Below are positions 45,054-53,419 of a DNA stretch of 64,000 nucleotides, piece after piece. How positions within the stretch are numbered: position 1 is the first letter of the stretch; each line of letters begins with the position of its first letter. The translations under genes were made by a program, and so were the position numbers. The DNA is from G963662605 sp963667005 (lineage in GTDB: Bacteria > Bacteroidota > Ignavibacteria > Ignavibacteriales > Ignavibacteriaceae), in NCBI GenBank assembly GCA_963667005.1, contig OY762937.1, forward strand, positions 682,001 to 746,000. Reading direction: 5' to 3'. The notes beneath the pieces were generated by a model. The model was not told the DNA's origin. It did no database searches and worked only from the letters and a program-made list of their open reading frames with translations.

Positions 45054-48000
45054 TTAAAAAAGCGGGAATTCCTTCAAATTCTTCAACAACAGGAACATTT
45101 CCGAAACATGATCCAACGTCATGGCATCGCTGACGCCGTTTTTAATGGAATATTCCTTCAACTCGAAATCATCCTTGCCGAATTTTGCAGTTACCGCCGG
45201 TGATTCATACACTACTGATCCGTTTTCAAATGCGAGCGATGAAACGAATTCCGGGTTTTTGCAGAGCAGTTTTCCGTCTTCAAAACGGAATCCTGTAGGT
45301 TCCACATCAAAGCTTTCCTTAGTCAGATGGAATTTCGGTTTTGTCTTATACGGAGCACCGGCAGTCGGACAGAACGAATCGCAGTTGCCGCATTCGTTAC
45401 AGAAATCGCGGACATTGATGATCTGCGGTTTCTGTGTGATTTTCATAATGCTGTCTTCAACAATTTCTGCTTTACCCATGTTCATAACGACTTTGTATGT
45501 CGGTATATCCATCGGCACAACATTATATGTTACATTTGCGAAGTTCGGGCAAACAGTCGTACAGATATTGCAAACATCGTCGCAGAATAAACAGCGCTGA
45601 GCTTCTTTGATTGCTTCTTCTTTGCTGATGGTAGCATGAACAAGTTCAAAGTTCTTGCCGGTCGATTTCGGCGATTCGTGAATTTCGAGTCCGGGCTCAC
45701 GATGCGCCACTTTCTTTTGCAATCCGGCGAGGTCAATGCTTTTGTCCTTATGTGTACCTGCAAAAGCGAAATTATCGAGAGCGAGTTTCGCAATTTTCAA
45801 CGCGGCTTGCTTTCCGTCGCCAACAGCATTGATAAGTGAATCGGCACCGCGGACAGCATCACCACCCATAAACACGTTAGGAATGTTCGTGTTTAACGTT
45901 CCCTTTTCAACCGCGAATTCCTTGGGCGAAATAAAATCAAGATCAATATCCTGACCGATAGCAGTAAGGATGTTGTCGAATTCTAAAACAAATTCAGAAC
46001 CTTTAACAGGAACAGGACGGCGTCTGCCGCTTGCATCTTTCTCGCTTAATTCCATTCTGATGTTTGTCAGATGGAGCTTGCCGTTTTTCTTTTCGATTGA
46101 AAGCGGAGCAGTTAACTCGATTATTTCAATGCCTTCTTTTAATAAAGCATCAACTTCTTCTTTATCAGCAGGCATTTCGTTAATCGTTCTACGGTACAGC
46201 ACCTGGACTTTTCCATCGCCGATAATACGGTTAGCAGTGCGGGCTGTATCAATAGCGGAGTTTCCACCGCCGATAACGGCAACCTTTTTACCAAGTTCAA
46301 TCTTTCCACCACGGCGGATAATTGAAAGGAACTGAAGCTGATCATAAACTTCCGCAGCATCTTCGCCCGGTATTTCAAGCTTCTTACTCTTTTGTGCACC
46401 GATACCGATAAAGATATACGCGCAATCTTTTCTTAACTGTTCAAAGAATTCCGTATCAACTTTATGACTGAAGTGCAGATTAACACCAACCGATTTAACA
46501 AGTTCTATATCTGCATCTATACGGTCGCCGCTCAACCTGAATTCCGGAATAGAATCAGACGGCATACCGCCCGCGAACGGTTTTGATTCGTATACGTCAA
46601 CGGTGAATCCTTCCAAAGCGAGGAAGTACGCGCAGGATAAACCGGCAGGACCAGCACCGATAACACCGACTTTAATACCGTTTTTCTTTGCTGTGCTTTC
46701 ATGCTCGTTTTTATTGTACTCTTCCGCGTTAAAGCGTTTGATAGCGCGTATCTGCAATGAATTGTCATAATTCATTCTGGTACATTTGGTCTGGCATAAA
46801 TGATCACAGACATTTCCGGTAATATTCGGAATCGGGTTATCTGTTGTAATAATTTTGTACGCGTTTTCAAAATCGCCGATACCGGTATAGTACATGTAGT
46901 TCGGTACGTTCTGATCTACGGCGCAAGCTTCGATACACGGTGCATGAACGCAATCGTATTCAGTTAGCGTGCGTTTTGTTTTAATATTTTTGTACGGGAA
47001 ACTGCTTTTGTGATATGCTTTATTCTCAAGAACGGCTTCAGCATAAGCATTCAGATTTCCCAGCGCAGCAGAATCAACATCGGTTGTCTTGCCGTTTTTG
47101 TTTACGATAAATTCATCAATTGATTTTGCATTAACACCGGTGAAAGCTGATTCAAGGCTCTCAATATATTGTGTCATGCGCATATATCCGCCCGGTTTAA
47201 GCAGGTCGGAACAAACGGTTATCGGCTTCAATCCGCAGGCCAATGTGTCGGCCACGTTAAACGCATCAACTCCGGCGCAGAATGAAATATCAAGTTTGCC
47301 GTCAAAGTCATTTTGCAATTTTGCAGCAAGGTTAATGCTGATTGGGTGCAATGCGCGTCCGCTTGCATATACCATCTTTTCATTTTCTGGCAGATTGCGT
47401 GTCAGATTGAGTGACTCAAGAGTGTTGGTAAGTTTGAGGTTAAACTTAACACCTGCTTTTTCAGCCGACTGCTGCAGTGATTTGATTAATTCCAGTGCAT
47501 CAGGATATTTGAGATCGTGTTCAAATGCGATATCCGGGACATTAACGGTGAATCCGGAAACAGTATTAAGAATCTCGCGCAGACGTTCCGGTCCGAGCAG
47601 AGTCGGGTTCAATTTAATCGTTGTGTGAAGTTTTCTCTCTTCAATAAGATACTTGCCGATTTTATGAATTTCGTTCGGGGGGCATCCGTGCATAGTTGAC
47701 AAGGTAATGTTGTCGGTCATTCTGCTTGGAATTTTAATATCGCGGATAGCGGGATACATCGGAGCAATTGCTTCAATTTTTGCGGCAAGTTCAGCTTCGC
47801 AGTTTTCCATTTTCTCAAGGAACCATTGCACATTCGGCTTTAAGATACCGGCGTAGTCATATCCGACACTCATATTAAAGATAAAGCCCTGCTCGTCGCC
47901 TTCCCATCCGAATTTGTGCTTCAAGACGTGCATGACAATCCACGCGTTCAGGTATTCTTCAAACGAACCCTTTAATGTCAGCTCCTGCGACCACTCGCAG

Positions 48001-48320
48001 TTGTATCCTTCATCTTCAACTTCAATACACGGTTTTGAAACGTGAATCTCATCGAGTGTCTGGACGGTCTTCAGTTCTATATAACGCGCACCACATAACC
48101 ACGCGCCGATGATATTCTGTGCAAGCTGGGTCTGCGGGCCGGCGGCGACACCAAGCGGAGTCTCTAAAAGCCTGCCATACCTATGCATACGAAAAGGATT
48201 ATTGGCTTTTGGTGTGTACAAATTCTGCGTGTACATTCCGAATATTTTGCCCTGAGCCTCTTCTTTGAGTATCCAGGAAAAAAGTTTTTCAATAGAAATC
48301 TGATAGAACTTGTCTGACAT
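45054..48320 (-). CDS. ygfK: YgfK-like putative selenate reductase subunit
   Basis: 1088 aa. The N-terminal ~430 residues are a TIM-barrel of the dihydroorotate dehydrogenase type (TPLGVAAGPQTQLAQN, GARYIELKTVQT, GCPPNEIHKIGKYLIE). Then ferredoxin-like cysteines (CVHAPCIEACAVDQNVP, HLCQTKCTRMNYDN), an FAD/NAD(P) two-dinucleotide-domain (GVIGAGPAGLSCAYFLA, KKVAVIGGGNSAIDTARTA), and C-terminal Fe-S clusters (CLFCDDVCNICTTVCPN, CNECGNCDSFCPTAGAP). Known as a predicted partner of selenium-dependent molybdenum hydroxylases in E. coli and clostridia. Here ygfM- and ssnA-like genes are absent, so YgfK might also supply the FAD and NADPH functions the hydroxylase lacks (inference). Confidence 0.9.
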   Translation of the reverse strand: MSDKFYQISIEKLFSWILKEEAQGKIFGMYTQNLYTPKANNPFRMHRYGRLLETPLGVAAGPQTQLAQNIIGAWLCGARYIELKTVQTLDEIHVSKPCIEVEDEGYNCEWSQELTLKGSFEEYLNAWIVMHVLKHKFGWEGDEQGFIFNMSVGYDYAGILKPNVQWFLEKMENCEAELAAKIEAIAPMYPAIRDIKIPSRMTDNITLSTMHGCPPNEIHKIGKYLIEERKLHTTIKLNPTLLGPERLREILNTVSGFTVNVPDIAFEHDLKYPDALELIKSLQQSAEKAGVKFNLKLTNTLESLNLTRNLPENEKMVYASGRALHPISINLAAKLQNDFDGKLDISFCAGVDAFNVADTLACGLKPITVCSDLLKPGGYMRMTQYIESLESAFTGVNAKSIDEFIVNKNGKTTDVDSAALGNLNAYAEAVLENKAYHKSSFPYKNIKTKRTLTEYDCVHAPCIEACAVDQNVPNYMYYTGIGDFENAYKIITTDNPIPNITGNVCDHLCQTKCTRMNYDNSLQIRAIKRFNAEEYNKNEHESTAKKNGIKVGVIGAGPAGLSCAYFLALEGFTVDVYESKPFAGGMPSDSIPEFRLSGDRIDADIELVKSVGVNLHFSHKVDTEFFEQLRKDCAYIFIGIGAQKSKKLEIPGEDAAEVYDQLQFLSIIRRGGKIELGKKVAVIGGGNSAIDTARTANRIIGDGKVQVLYRRTINEMPADKEEVDALLKEGIEIIELTAPLSIEKKNGKLHLTNIRMELSEKDASGRRRPVPVKGSEFVLEFDNILTAIGQDIDLDFISPKEFAVEKGTLNTNIPNVFMGGDAVRGADSLINAVGDGKQAALKIAKLALDNFAFAGTHKDKSIDLAGLQKKVAHREPGLEIHESPKSTGKNFELVHATISKEEAIKEAQRCLFCDDVCNICTTVCPNFANVTYNVVPMDIPTYKVVMNMGKAEIVEDSIMKITQKPQIINVRDFCNECGNCDSFCPTAGAPYKTKPKFHLTKESFDVEPTGFRFEDGKLLCKNPEFVSSLAFENGSVVYESPAVTAKFGKDDFELKEYSIKNGVSDAMTLDHVSEMFLLLKNLKEFPLF

Positions 48321-48639
48321 AGCTTTTTCCGTTAATGTGAACCTTAAAGATAAAAAAATCGTCTGAGTCTAAAAAAACATTTTTACAAATCGTCTCCAAA
48401 ATATCAATTTAACTCCGATATTCATCCAATAATCGGGTGCGCGGTCGGCAACAAACCCGAACAATTCGACCCGCTTCGAGGTCGCTCCTTGAGGATTTCC
48501 GTCCATTTCCGCAGAGGTTTCTTGCTTAGCACCTTGGACTTTGAACTTAGCACTTCAGACAACGACTTTCCACATATTTCCTTATGTTTGTGGTACGGTT
48601 TTTTACAATCAACCATCTACAACTTATATAAAGAATACC
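48321..48639. other. 319-base gap upstream of the methyltransferase-like gene
   Basis: The first ~90 bases are AT-rich and hold the YgfK promoter side. From 48480 to 48560 the reverse strand reads as a string of near repeats of AAGTGCTAAGTTCAAAGTCC. No gene with a believable start was found; an open frame into 48541 begins only with TTG. Confidence 0.45.
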
Positions 48640-49395
48640 ATGAGCGGCTTTTCAGCAAGAAAATTAGGTATAGCAGTGCGAAATCTCCCCAATTTAGCGC
48701 GGGGATATAATATGTATGTTAATCCTGAAAAAATGAGACTTATTGATAAAGCCTTTTCCACAGCCGGATTCAGGCCAAAATCCTTTGCCGATCTTGGCGG
48801 AGTATGGAAAGTCGATGCCGCCTATACTATATATACAGCAAAACAGCATAATATTCCGGGTAAGCTTGTTGATACAAATTTTAACCCGACCGCACAAGCC
48901 GAATTAGATAAACTGCCCGCCGTGAAAACCATTCAGGGAAATTTTGGCGATGATCAAATAATCTCGCAGCTCGATAAACCGGACATGGTGTTCTTTTTTG
49001 ATGTATTGTTGCATCAGGTCAACCCCGATTGGGACGAGATTTTGACCAAATATTCCAAAATCACTAATTGCTTTGTCATCTACAATCAGCAGATACTTGG
49101 GTATGACAAGACAATTAGACTCACAGAACTCAGCCTTAATAAATATAAATCACTTGTCCCCACACGCACGGATGATGTATATGATTATATCTTCTCGCAC
49201 AAGGAAGAAATAAACACGGAATATAATAAGCCGTGGAAAGACGTGCATAATATCTGGCAATGGGGAATAACAGACGACGATCTGCGGGGAAAATTAGACG
49301 AACTCGGATTCAAAGAAATATACTTTAAAGAGTATGGATACTTTCCAAAACTGAAGACCTTTAAAGAGCGCGGGTTTATATTCGTTAAAAAATAA
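48640..49395 (+). CDS. methyltransferase-like protein (class I SAM fold)
   Basis: About 251 aa from ATG 48640. The middle shows a possible SAM-binding pattern: FADLGGVWKVDAAYTIYTAK (motif I, DLGG), KLVDTNFNP (acidic end of strand 2) and MVFFFDVLLHQVNPDWDEIL (motif IV-like). Motif I DLGG and the lack of the usual GxGxG make the assignment tentative. Tyr- and Trp-rich C-terminal half. No neighbour gives a clue. Divergent from YgfK. Confidence 0.5.
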   Translation: MSGFSARKLGIAVRNLPNLARGYNMYVNPEKMRLIDKAFSTAGFRPKSFADLGGVWKVDAAYTIYTAKQHNIPGKLVDTNFNPTAQAELDKLPAVKTIQGNFGDDQIISQLDKPDMVFFFDVLLHQVNPDWDEILTKYSKITNCFVIYNQQILGYDKTIRLTELSLNKYKSLVPTRTDDVYDYIFSHKEEINTEYNKPWKDVHNIWQWGITDDDLRGKLDELGFKEIYFKEYGYFPKLKTFKERGFIFVKK

Positions 49396-49454
49396 AGCTG
49401 CCCTATTCCCGCGGGACGGGGTTGTTTCCCGCCCATTAATATAGCGAGGCAAAT

Positions 49455-49495
49455 GTGTTCTCGATACTTCCGTCTCTGACGGAAACTCGAACACC
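49455..49495. repeat. long stem repeat GTGTTCTCG (copy 2)
   Basis: Reverse-complement orientation relative to 31324-31385: GTGTTCTCGATAC, CTTCCGTC-TCT-GACGGAAA and CTCGAACACC. The tip stem differs from copy 1 at both sides, keeping the pairing. Confidence 0.8.
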
Positions 49496-49666
49496 CATGT
49501 AATTTTTGTAGCGAGAAATTGTAACAACATTCATAAACGCCTCATCACCGGCACTTATAAGCTCTGCAACACACTCTGCATTACAGTATTAAAACTAAAA
49601 ATTGAGCCTTGAGCATTCAAAATTATTTCCACTTCGCACCTCGAACTCTAAACTTCGGACCTCCCT

Positions 49667-50545
49667 CTAAATCTGCCCAGCCCAATTATCATCACACCGC
49701 CTGAAAGTCTCCTTAATAAGCAAAACCTCATCTTCTGTGAGCGGACCCATTTCAAGCAACTTGATATTATTCCGCAAATGTTCAGAGCTTCCGGTACCTA
49801 TAATAATACTGTCTGCATTTCCATGAAAGGCAGCAAACCGCATCGCTACTTCACTCCACCGGTCACCGAAATCCAACTCCATTGCCTTCATGCGCAGCCA
49901 GTAATCCTCGGCGTAGTCACCATATGGTTGGGATTCATACGTCCAGGCAAAATTTCCCATCGGGCGCTTTGCAATGATGCCCATGTTCTTTTTTCGTGCA
50001 TCCACACAAAATGCATCAATGCCTCTTTGATCAAATATGTTCACAGAGGTTTGTATTGAGGTAAAGAAATCCGATTTGATAGCGTAATCCAGTTCTTCAT
50101 TTTCCCCGGAATATGCCGCAACACGAATTTTTCCTTCTTCTTTCGCCCTAACCAATGCTTCGGCAACTCCGTTATTTTGCAATACGTACCTGTCGCAGGA
50201 ATGCAGGTGCACAATATCAAGATAATCCGTACCCATAAGCTTCAACGCGTGTTCAATTCCCGCCTTGATGATGTCATATGTCCAATCGGTATACCCATCA
50301 ATGCTATATCCGACCTTAGTCGATAAAATTATCTTATCACGTTTACCGGGAAGAAACTTTCCTATGCGCTGTTCCGATAACCCGTACCCCCGGGCTGTAT
50401 CGAACAATGTAATACCGCAGTCGAGCGCAGTTTCAAGCACGCGAATGGCTTCAGCGTCGTTCATATTATCGCCGCCGATATGCCCGGCACCAAATCCCAT
50501 CAGAGATACCGAAAAAGAATTATTGCCAAAAGTGTTTTGTTGCAT
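49667..50545 (-). CDS. aldo/keto reductase
   Basis: 292 aa. (beta/alpha)8 barrel family: the catalytic Asp/Tyr region GITLFDTARGYGLSEQRIG, the Lys in IILSTKVGYS and the His in DIVHLHSCDRYV; an NADPH region with IIIGTGSSEHLRNNI near the end. Substrate unknown. Upstream spacing shows no operon partner. Confidence 0.88.
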   Translation of the reverse strand: MQQNTFGNNSFSVSLMGFGAGHIGGDNMNDAEAIRVLETALDCGITLFDTARGYGLSEQRIGKFLPGKRDKIILSTKVGYSIDGYTDWTYDIIKAGIEHALKLMGTDYLDIVHLHSCDRYVLQNNGVAEALVRAKEEGKIRVAAYSGENEELDYAIKSDFFTSIQTSVNIFDQRGIDAFCVDARKKNMGIIAKRPMGNFAWTYESQPYGDYAEDYWLRMKAMELDFGDRWSEVAMRFAAFHGNADSIIIGTGSSEHLRNNIKLLEMGPLTEDEVLLIKETFRRCDDNWAGQI

Positions 50546-50754
50546 AGAAATATTCCTAAATGACTGGAACTATTGCCTAAAAATAATTACATTTGCAAAT
50601 ATAAAAGTTATAAACCTTTTATTGTTGATCTGCTTCACAAAAGCTCTGATCTCTCAATGCCTGTTCCATTTACCCCTTGTCCGGCAGAAATAATGGAAAT
50701 TCATTTCCGGGGTGTACTGTATTAGATAAAAGTTTATTATTACATGGAGACAAT

Positions 50755-51942
50755 ATGATTTCAAAGCACATTGACAAGATTACCGGTTCACCAACTATGG
50801 CGGTGGCGGCAAAAGCAAAAAACCTGCAGGCACAGGGAGTTGAGGTTATCGATCTAAGCGTAGGCGAGCCCGACTTCCCGACTCCGGCCAACGTGAAAGA
50901 AGCCGCAATAAAAGCTATTAACGCGAACCACACAAGATATACCATCAATGCGGGACTGCCGGCTTTGCGTAAAGCAGTCGCGGATAAAATTAATGAACGT
51001 TACGGACTTGATTATAAACCTGCAGAAGTTATGATCTCTTCCGGTGCAAAACACAGCCTTTACAATCTTATAGCTGCGTTGATATACGTTGATGATGAAG
51101 TTATCATTCCCGCACCGTATTGGGTTTCATATCCTGAAATGGTTAATCTTGCTCACGGCACACCTGTTATTTTAGAAACAACTGCAGAAAGCGGATTCAA
51201 AATTAATCCGGCTGATCTGGAAAAAGCGATCACCCCGAAGACAAAACTTTTGGTCCTTTGTAATCCGTCAAATCCGACCGGAACAACATATACCAAAGAC
51301 GAACTTCTTGCAATCGCAAACATTGTAAAGAAAGCGGGAATCTTTGTTGTTTCCGATGAGATTTATGCAGAGCTCGTTTATGACGGTCTGCAAAACACCT
51401 GTTTTGCAACCTTGCTTCCAGAATTGCGCGATAAAACAATTCTTGTTAACGGCGTTTCGAAATCACACGCAATGACGGGATGGAGAATCGGCTGGACATT
51501 AGCACCTGAACCGATTATTAAAGCAATGGATAAACTCCAAAGCCACAGCACATCAAATGCGGCATCTATTTCACAGCATGCGGCACTTGAAGCAGTACTC
51601 GGACCGCAGGACAGCGTTCGTGCAATGCAGGTTGAATTCGAGAAGCGCAGAAATTATTTCTACGATGCGCTTATTGATTTAAAAATGTTCACCGGCGTTA
51701 AACCGCAGGGCGCATTCTATTTGTTTATGGATGTAACAGCCTTCTACGGTAAGAATTACAACGGCGCAATCATAGCAAACTCAATTGACGTTGCGATGTT
51801 CCTGCTGAATGAAGCAAACGTTGCAGCAGTGCCGGGAAGTGCATTCGGAGCAGAAGGCTTCATGCGCTTTTCATATGCCACATCAATGGAAAATCTGCAA
51901 AAGGCTATCGCAAAAATCTCTGCCGCCATCGAAAAACTCTAA
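50755..51942 (+). CDS. class I/II pyridoxal-phosphate aminotransferase (aspartate aminotransferase-like)
   Basis: Start at ATG 50755 with GGAGA five bases upstream; the open frame extends upstream only to a TTG. 395 aa: DLSVGEPDFPTPANVKEAA, YTINAGLPALRKAVADK, ILCNPSNPTGTTYTKDEL-like NPSNPTG, SDEIYAELVYDG and the PLP Lys in VNGVSKSHAMTGWRIGW. Typical of bacterial AspC-type enzymes (aspartate/2-oxoglutarate). A terminator nested in a repeat follows. Confidence 0.88.
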   Translation: MISKHIDKITGSPTMAVAAKAKNLQAQGVEVIDLSVGEPDFPTPANVKEAAIKAINANHTRYTINAGLPALRKAVADKINERYGLDYKPAEVMISSGAKHSLYNLIAALIYVDDEVIIPAPYWVSYPEMVNLAHGTPVILETTAESGFKINPADLEKAITPKTKLLVLCNPSNPTGTTYTKDELLAIANIVKKAGIFVVSDEIYAELVYDGLQNTCFATLLPELRDKTILVNGVSKSHAMTGWRIGWTLAPEPIIKAMDKLQSHSTSNAASISQHAALEAVLGPQDSVRAMQVEFEKRRNYFYDALIDLKMFTGVKPQGAFYLFMDVTAFYGKNYNGAIIANSIDVAMFLLNEANVAAVPGSAFGAEGFMRFSYATSMENLQKAIAKISAAIEKL

Positions 51943-51947
51943 TCACA

Positions 51948-52080
51948 ATAGAACGCGGATGACGCTGATAACACGGATTTCCACGGATTATTATTTAATG
52001 AAAAAAGAAAAGGCATCCTATCGGGATGCCTTTTTAATAAATACAAATCCGTGATGATCTGTGTCAGATGCGTTCTATTT
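51948..52080. repeat. AATAGAAC..GGAT inverted repeat with a terminator at its centre (copy 3)
   Basis: Left arm AATAGAACGCGGATGACGC with TGATAACACGGATTT; right arm reads, reversed, AATAGAACGCATCTGACAC with AGATCATCACGGATTT. Arms of about 34 bases pair with some mismatches; the ~50-base centre contains the aminotransferase terminator. It ends next to the coaD stop codon. Confidence 0.78.
52008..52035 (+). terminator. rho-independent terminator between the aminotransferase and coaD genes
   Basis: AAAAGGCATCC / GGGATGCCTTTTT with loop TATC, ending in five T residues. On the minus strand it also gives a stem with AAAAGG preceding, so it may serve both convergent genes. Confidence 0.85.
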
Positions 52081-52563
52081 CTAGAGTGGGAATTTGAGTT
52101 TTAATGCTTCCTGAACGCAGGCAGGGACGAACTCGGATACGTCAGCATGAAACTGAGCCAGACTTCGGATAATAGATGAATTTAAATACGTGTATTTTTC
52201 ATTCGGCATGAGAAACACAGTCGTAATATCTTCGGCTAATTTGTGATTCATCAAAGCCATCTGAAATTCATACTCAAAATCACTCACTGCACGAAGTCCG
52301 CGGATAATCGCGATGGAGTCAGTCTTCTTCGCGTAATCTACAACCAAACCGTCAAACGATGTTACTTCAAATTTCGGCAAGGGCAATGATTTTTTAATCA
52401 GCTCAATGCGCTCTTCCACAGTAAACAACGGATTCTTGGCGGGATTAATGGCAACCGTAACAATAATTTTATCAAACAATTCGCCTGCCCGTTGTAAAAT
52501 GTCAATATGCCCGTTGGTAATCGGGTCAAATGTTCCGGGGTATAAGGCTATTTTCATTTTCAA
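52081..52563 (-). CDS. coaD: pantetheine-phosphate adenylyltransferase
   Basis: 160 aa, full length. Nucleotidyltransferase motif ALYPGTFDPITNGHIDILQRA (T/HxGH), then DSIAIIRGLRAVSDFEYEFQMA and NEKYTYLNSSIIRSLAQF. Adds AMP to phosphopantetheine in CoA synthesis. ATG 52563 or 52557. Confidence 0.96.
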   Translation of the reverse strand: MKMKIALYPGTFDPITNGHIDILQRAGELFDKIIVTVAINPAKNPLFTVEERIELIKKSLPLPKFEVTSFDGLVVDYAKKTDSIAIIRGLRAVSDFEYEFQMALMNHKLAEDITTVFLMPNEKYTYLNSSIIRSLAQFHADVSEFVPACVQEALKLKFPL

Positions 52564-52588
52564 ATTCCTTTTAACTTAGTATTACGCT

Positions 52589-52675
52589 CAACTCACCCCG
52601 CCACCTGAATTCAAGCCAAATTCGCATCCTCAGGCTCCCCCCTCTCTTACCAAGAGAGGGGCTGGGGGTGAGTTC
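52589..52675 (+). repeat. 87 bp inverted-repeat element (copy C)
   Basis: CAACTCACCCCGCCACC at the left, GGGGGTGAGTTC at the right, inner hairpin CCCCTCTCTTA / CAAGAGAGGGG. About 80 percent identical to copies A and B. Right flank ACTTAATCC. Confidence 0.82.
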
Positions 52676-52847
52676 ACTTAATCCAAAAGAGCAACTCCCA
52701 AGCCATCTCCTAAATTTAAATTGCCGGGTGATATTTTCCCGGCTAATTCGTAAATTAGTACGGATATTTTAGATCTTCCGGCCCCAAACGACAGGGTAAT
52801 AATTCCGGGCACCGGGAAATTTCTAAATTCTAAAATAAATAAAATGA

Positions 52848-53390
52848 ATGGTAAATATGAAGTATATTTTGCTAATAAGCACGCTCTTTTCGTTCCTCCT
52901 GCTCCAGGGCTGCCTTATTGTTCATAAGGTTACTTACAAAATAGCCATGAACAGTGCCAAGAAAGGAACAGTGACCGTTTCATTCAGTGATATTCGCTCC
53001 GATGCTATCGGAAATAAGGAATTCGCTGAGGATCGCAGCAATTTGTTCGATTATATGCTAAAAAGCAGTGACTTTGCCGGCTCCATGAAAATGGAAGGTA
53101 AGATCATCCGGGACCGTAAACTGTCCGTTACCGACGGAAAACTCAATGGACAGGCAGTTTACGATTTCAATGATATTGAAAAAGTCGAGGGCTTCCGCCT
53201 GCAAGATGGGCTTTATTATCTCACACTTCAGACTGAGGATAGTGTTTTGACAACCAATGGTGAAATTATACGCGGTGACGGGTATAAAAGAATTATGTGG
53301 GGTGCCGATGCAAAGAAACTTGAGTTTGAGATACTTTCAGGCCAGACTGCAGAGCAGACCCGTGACTTAGTTCCCTATTATCGTCCGTAA
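52848..53390 (+). CDS. lipoprotein of unknown function
   Basis: 180 aa. N-terminal signal ending LLLQGC (Cys22), a lipobox, so it is membrane-anchored by lipid. The mature part includes a short stretch of basic residues then mixed alpha/beta sequence (KIIRDRKLSVTDGKLNGQAVYDF, DGLYYLTLQTEDSVLTTNG) with no family recognised. ATG 52848 or 52857 (MKYILLIST). It precedes the GlmU-like gene by 29 bases, possibly the same transcript. Confidence 0.75.
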   Translation: MVNMKYILLISTLFSFLLLQGCLIVHKVTYKIAMNSAKKGTVTVSFSDIRSDAIGNKEFAEDRSNLFDYMLKSSDFAGSMKMEGKIIRDRKLSVTDGKLNGQAVYDFNDIEKVEGFRLQDGLYYLTLQTEDSVLTTNGEIIRGDGYKRIMWGADAKKLEFEILSGQTAEQTRDLVPYYRP

Positions 53391-53419
53391 AACAATCCAT
53401 CACTATTTGAGGCAGAATC

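Noticed and set aside
47089..47628. 179-residue open frame on the plus strand
   Set aside because: Antisense to YgfK with no family signal.
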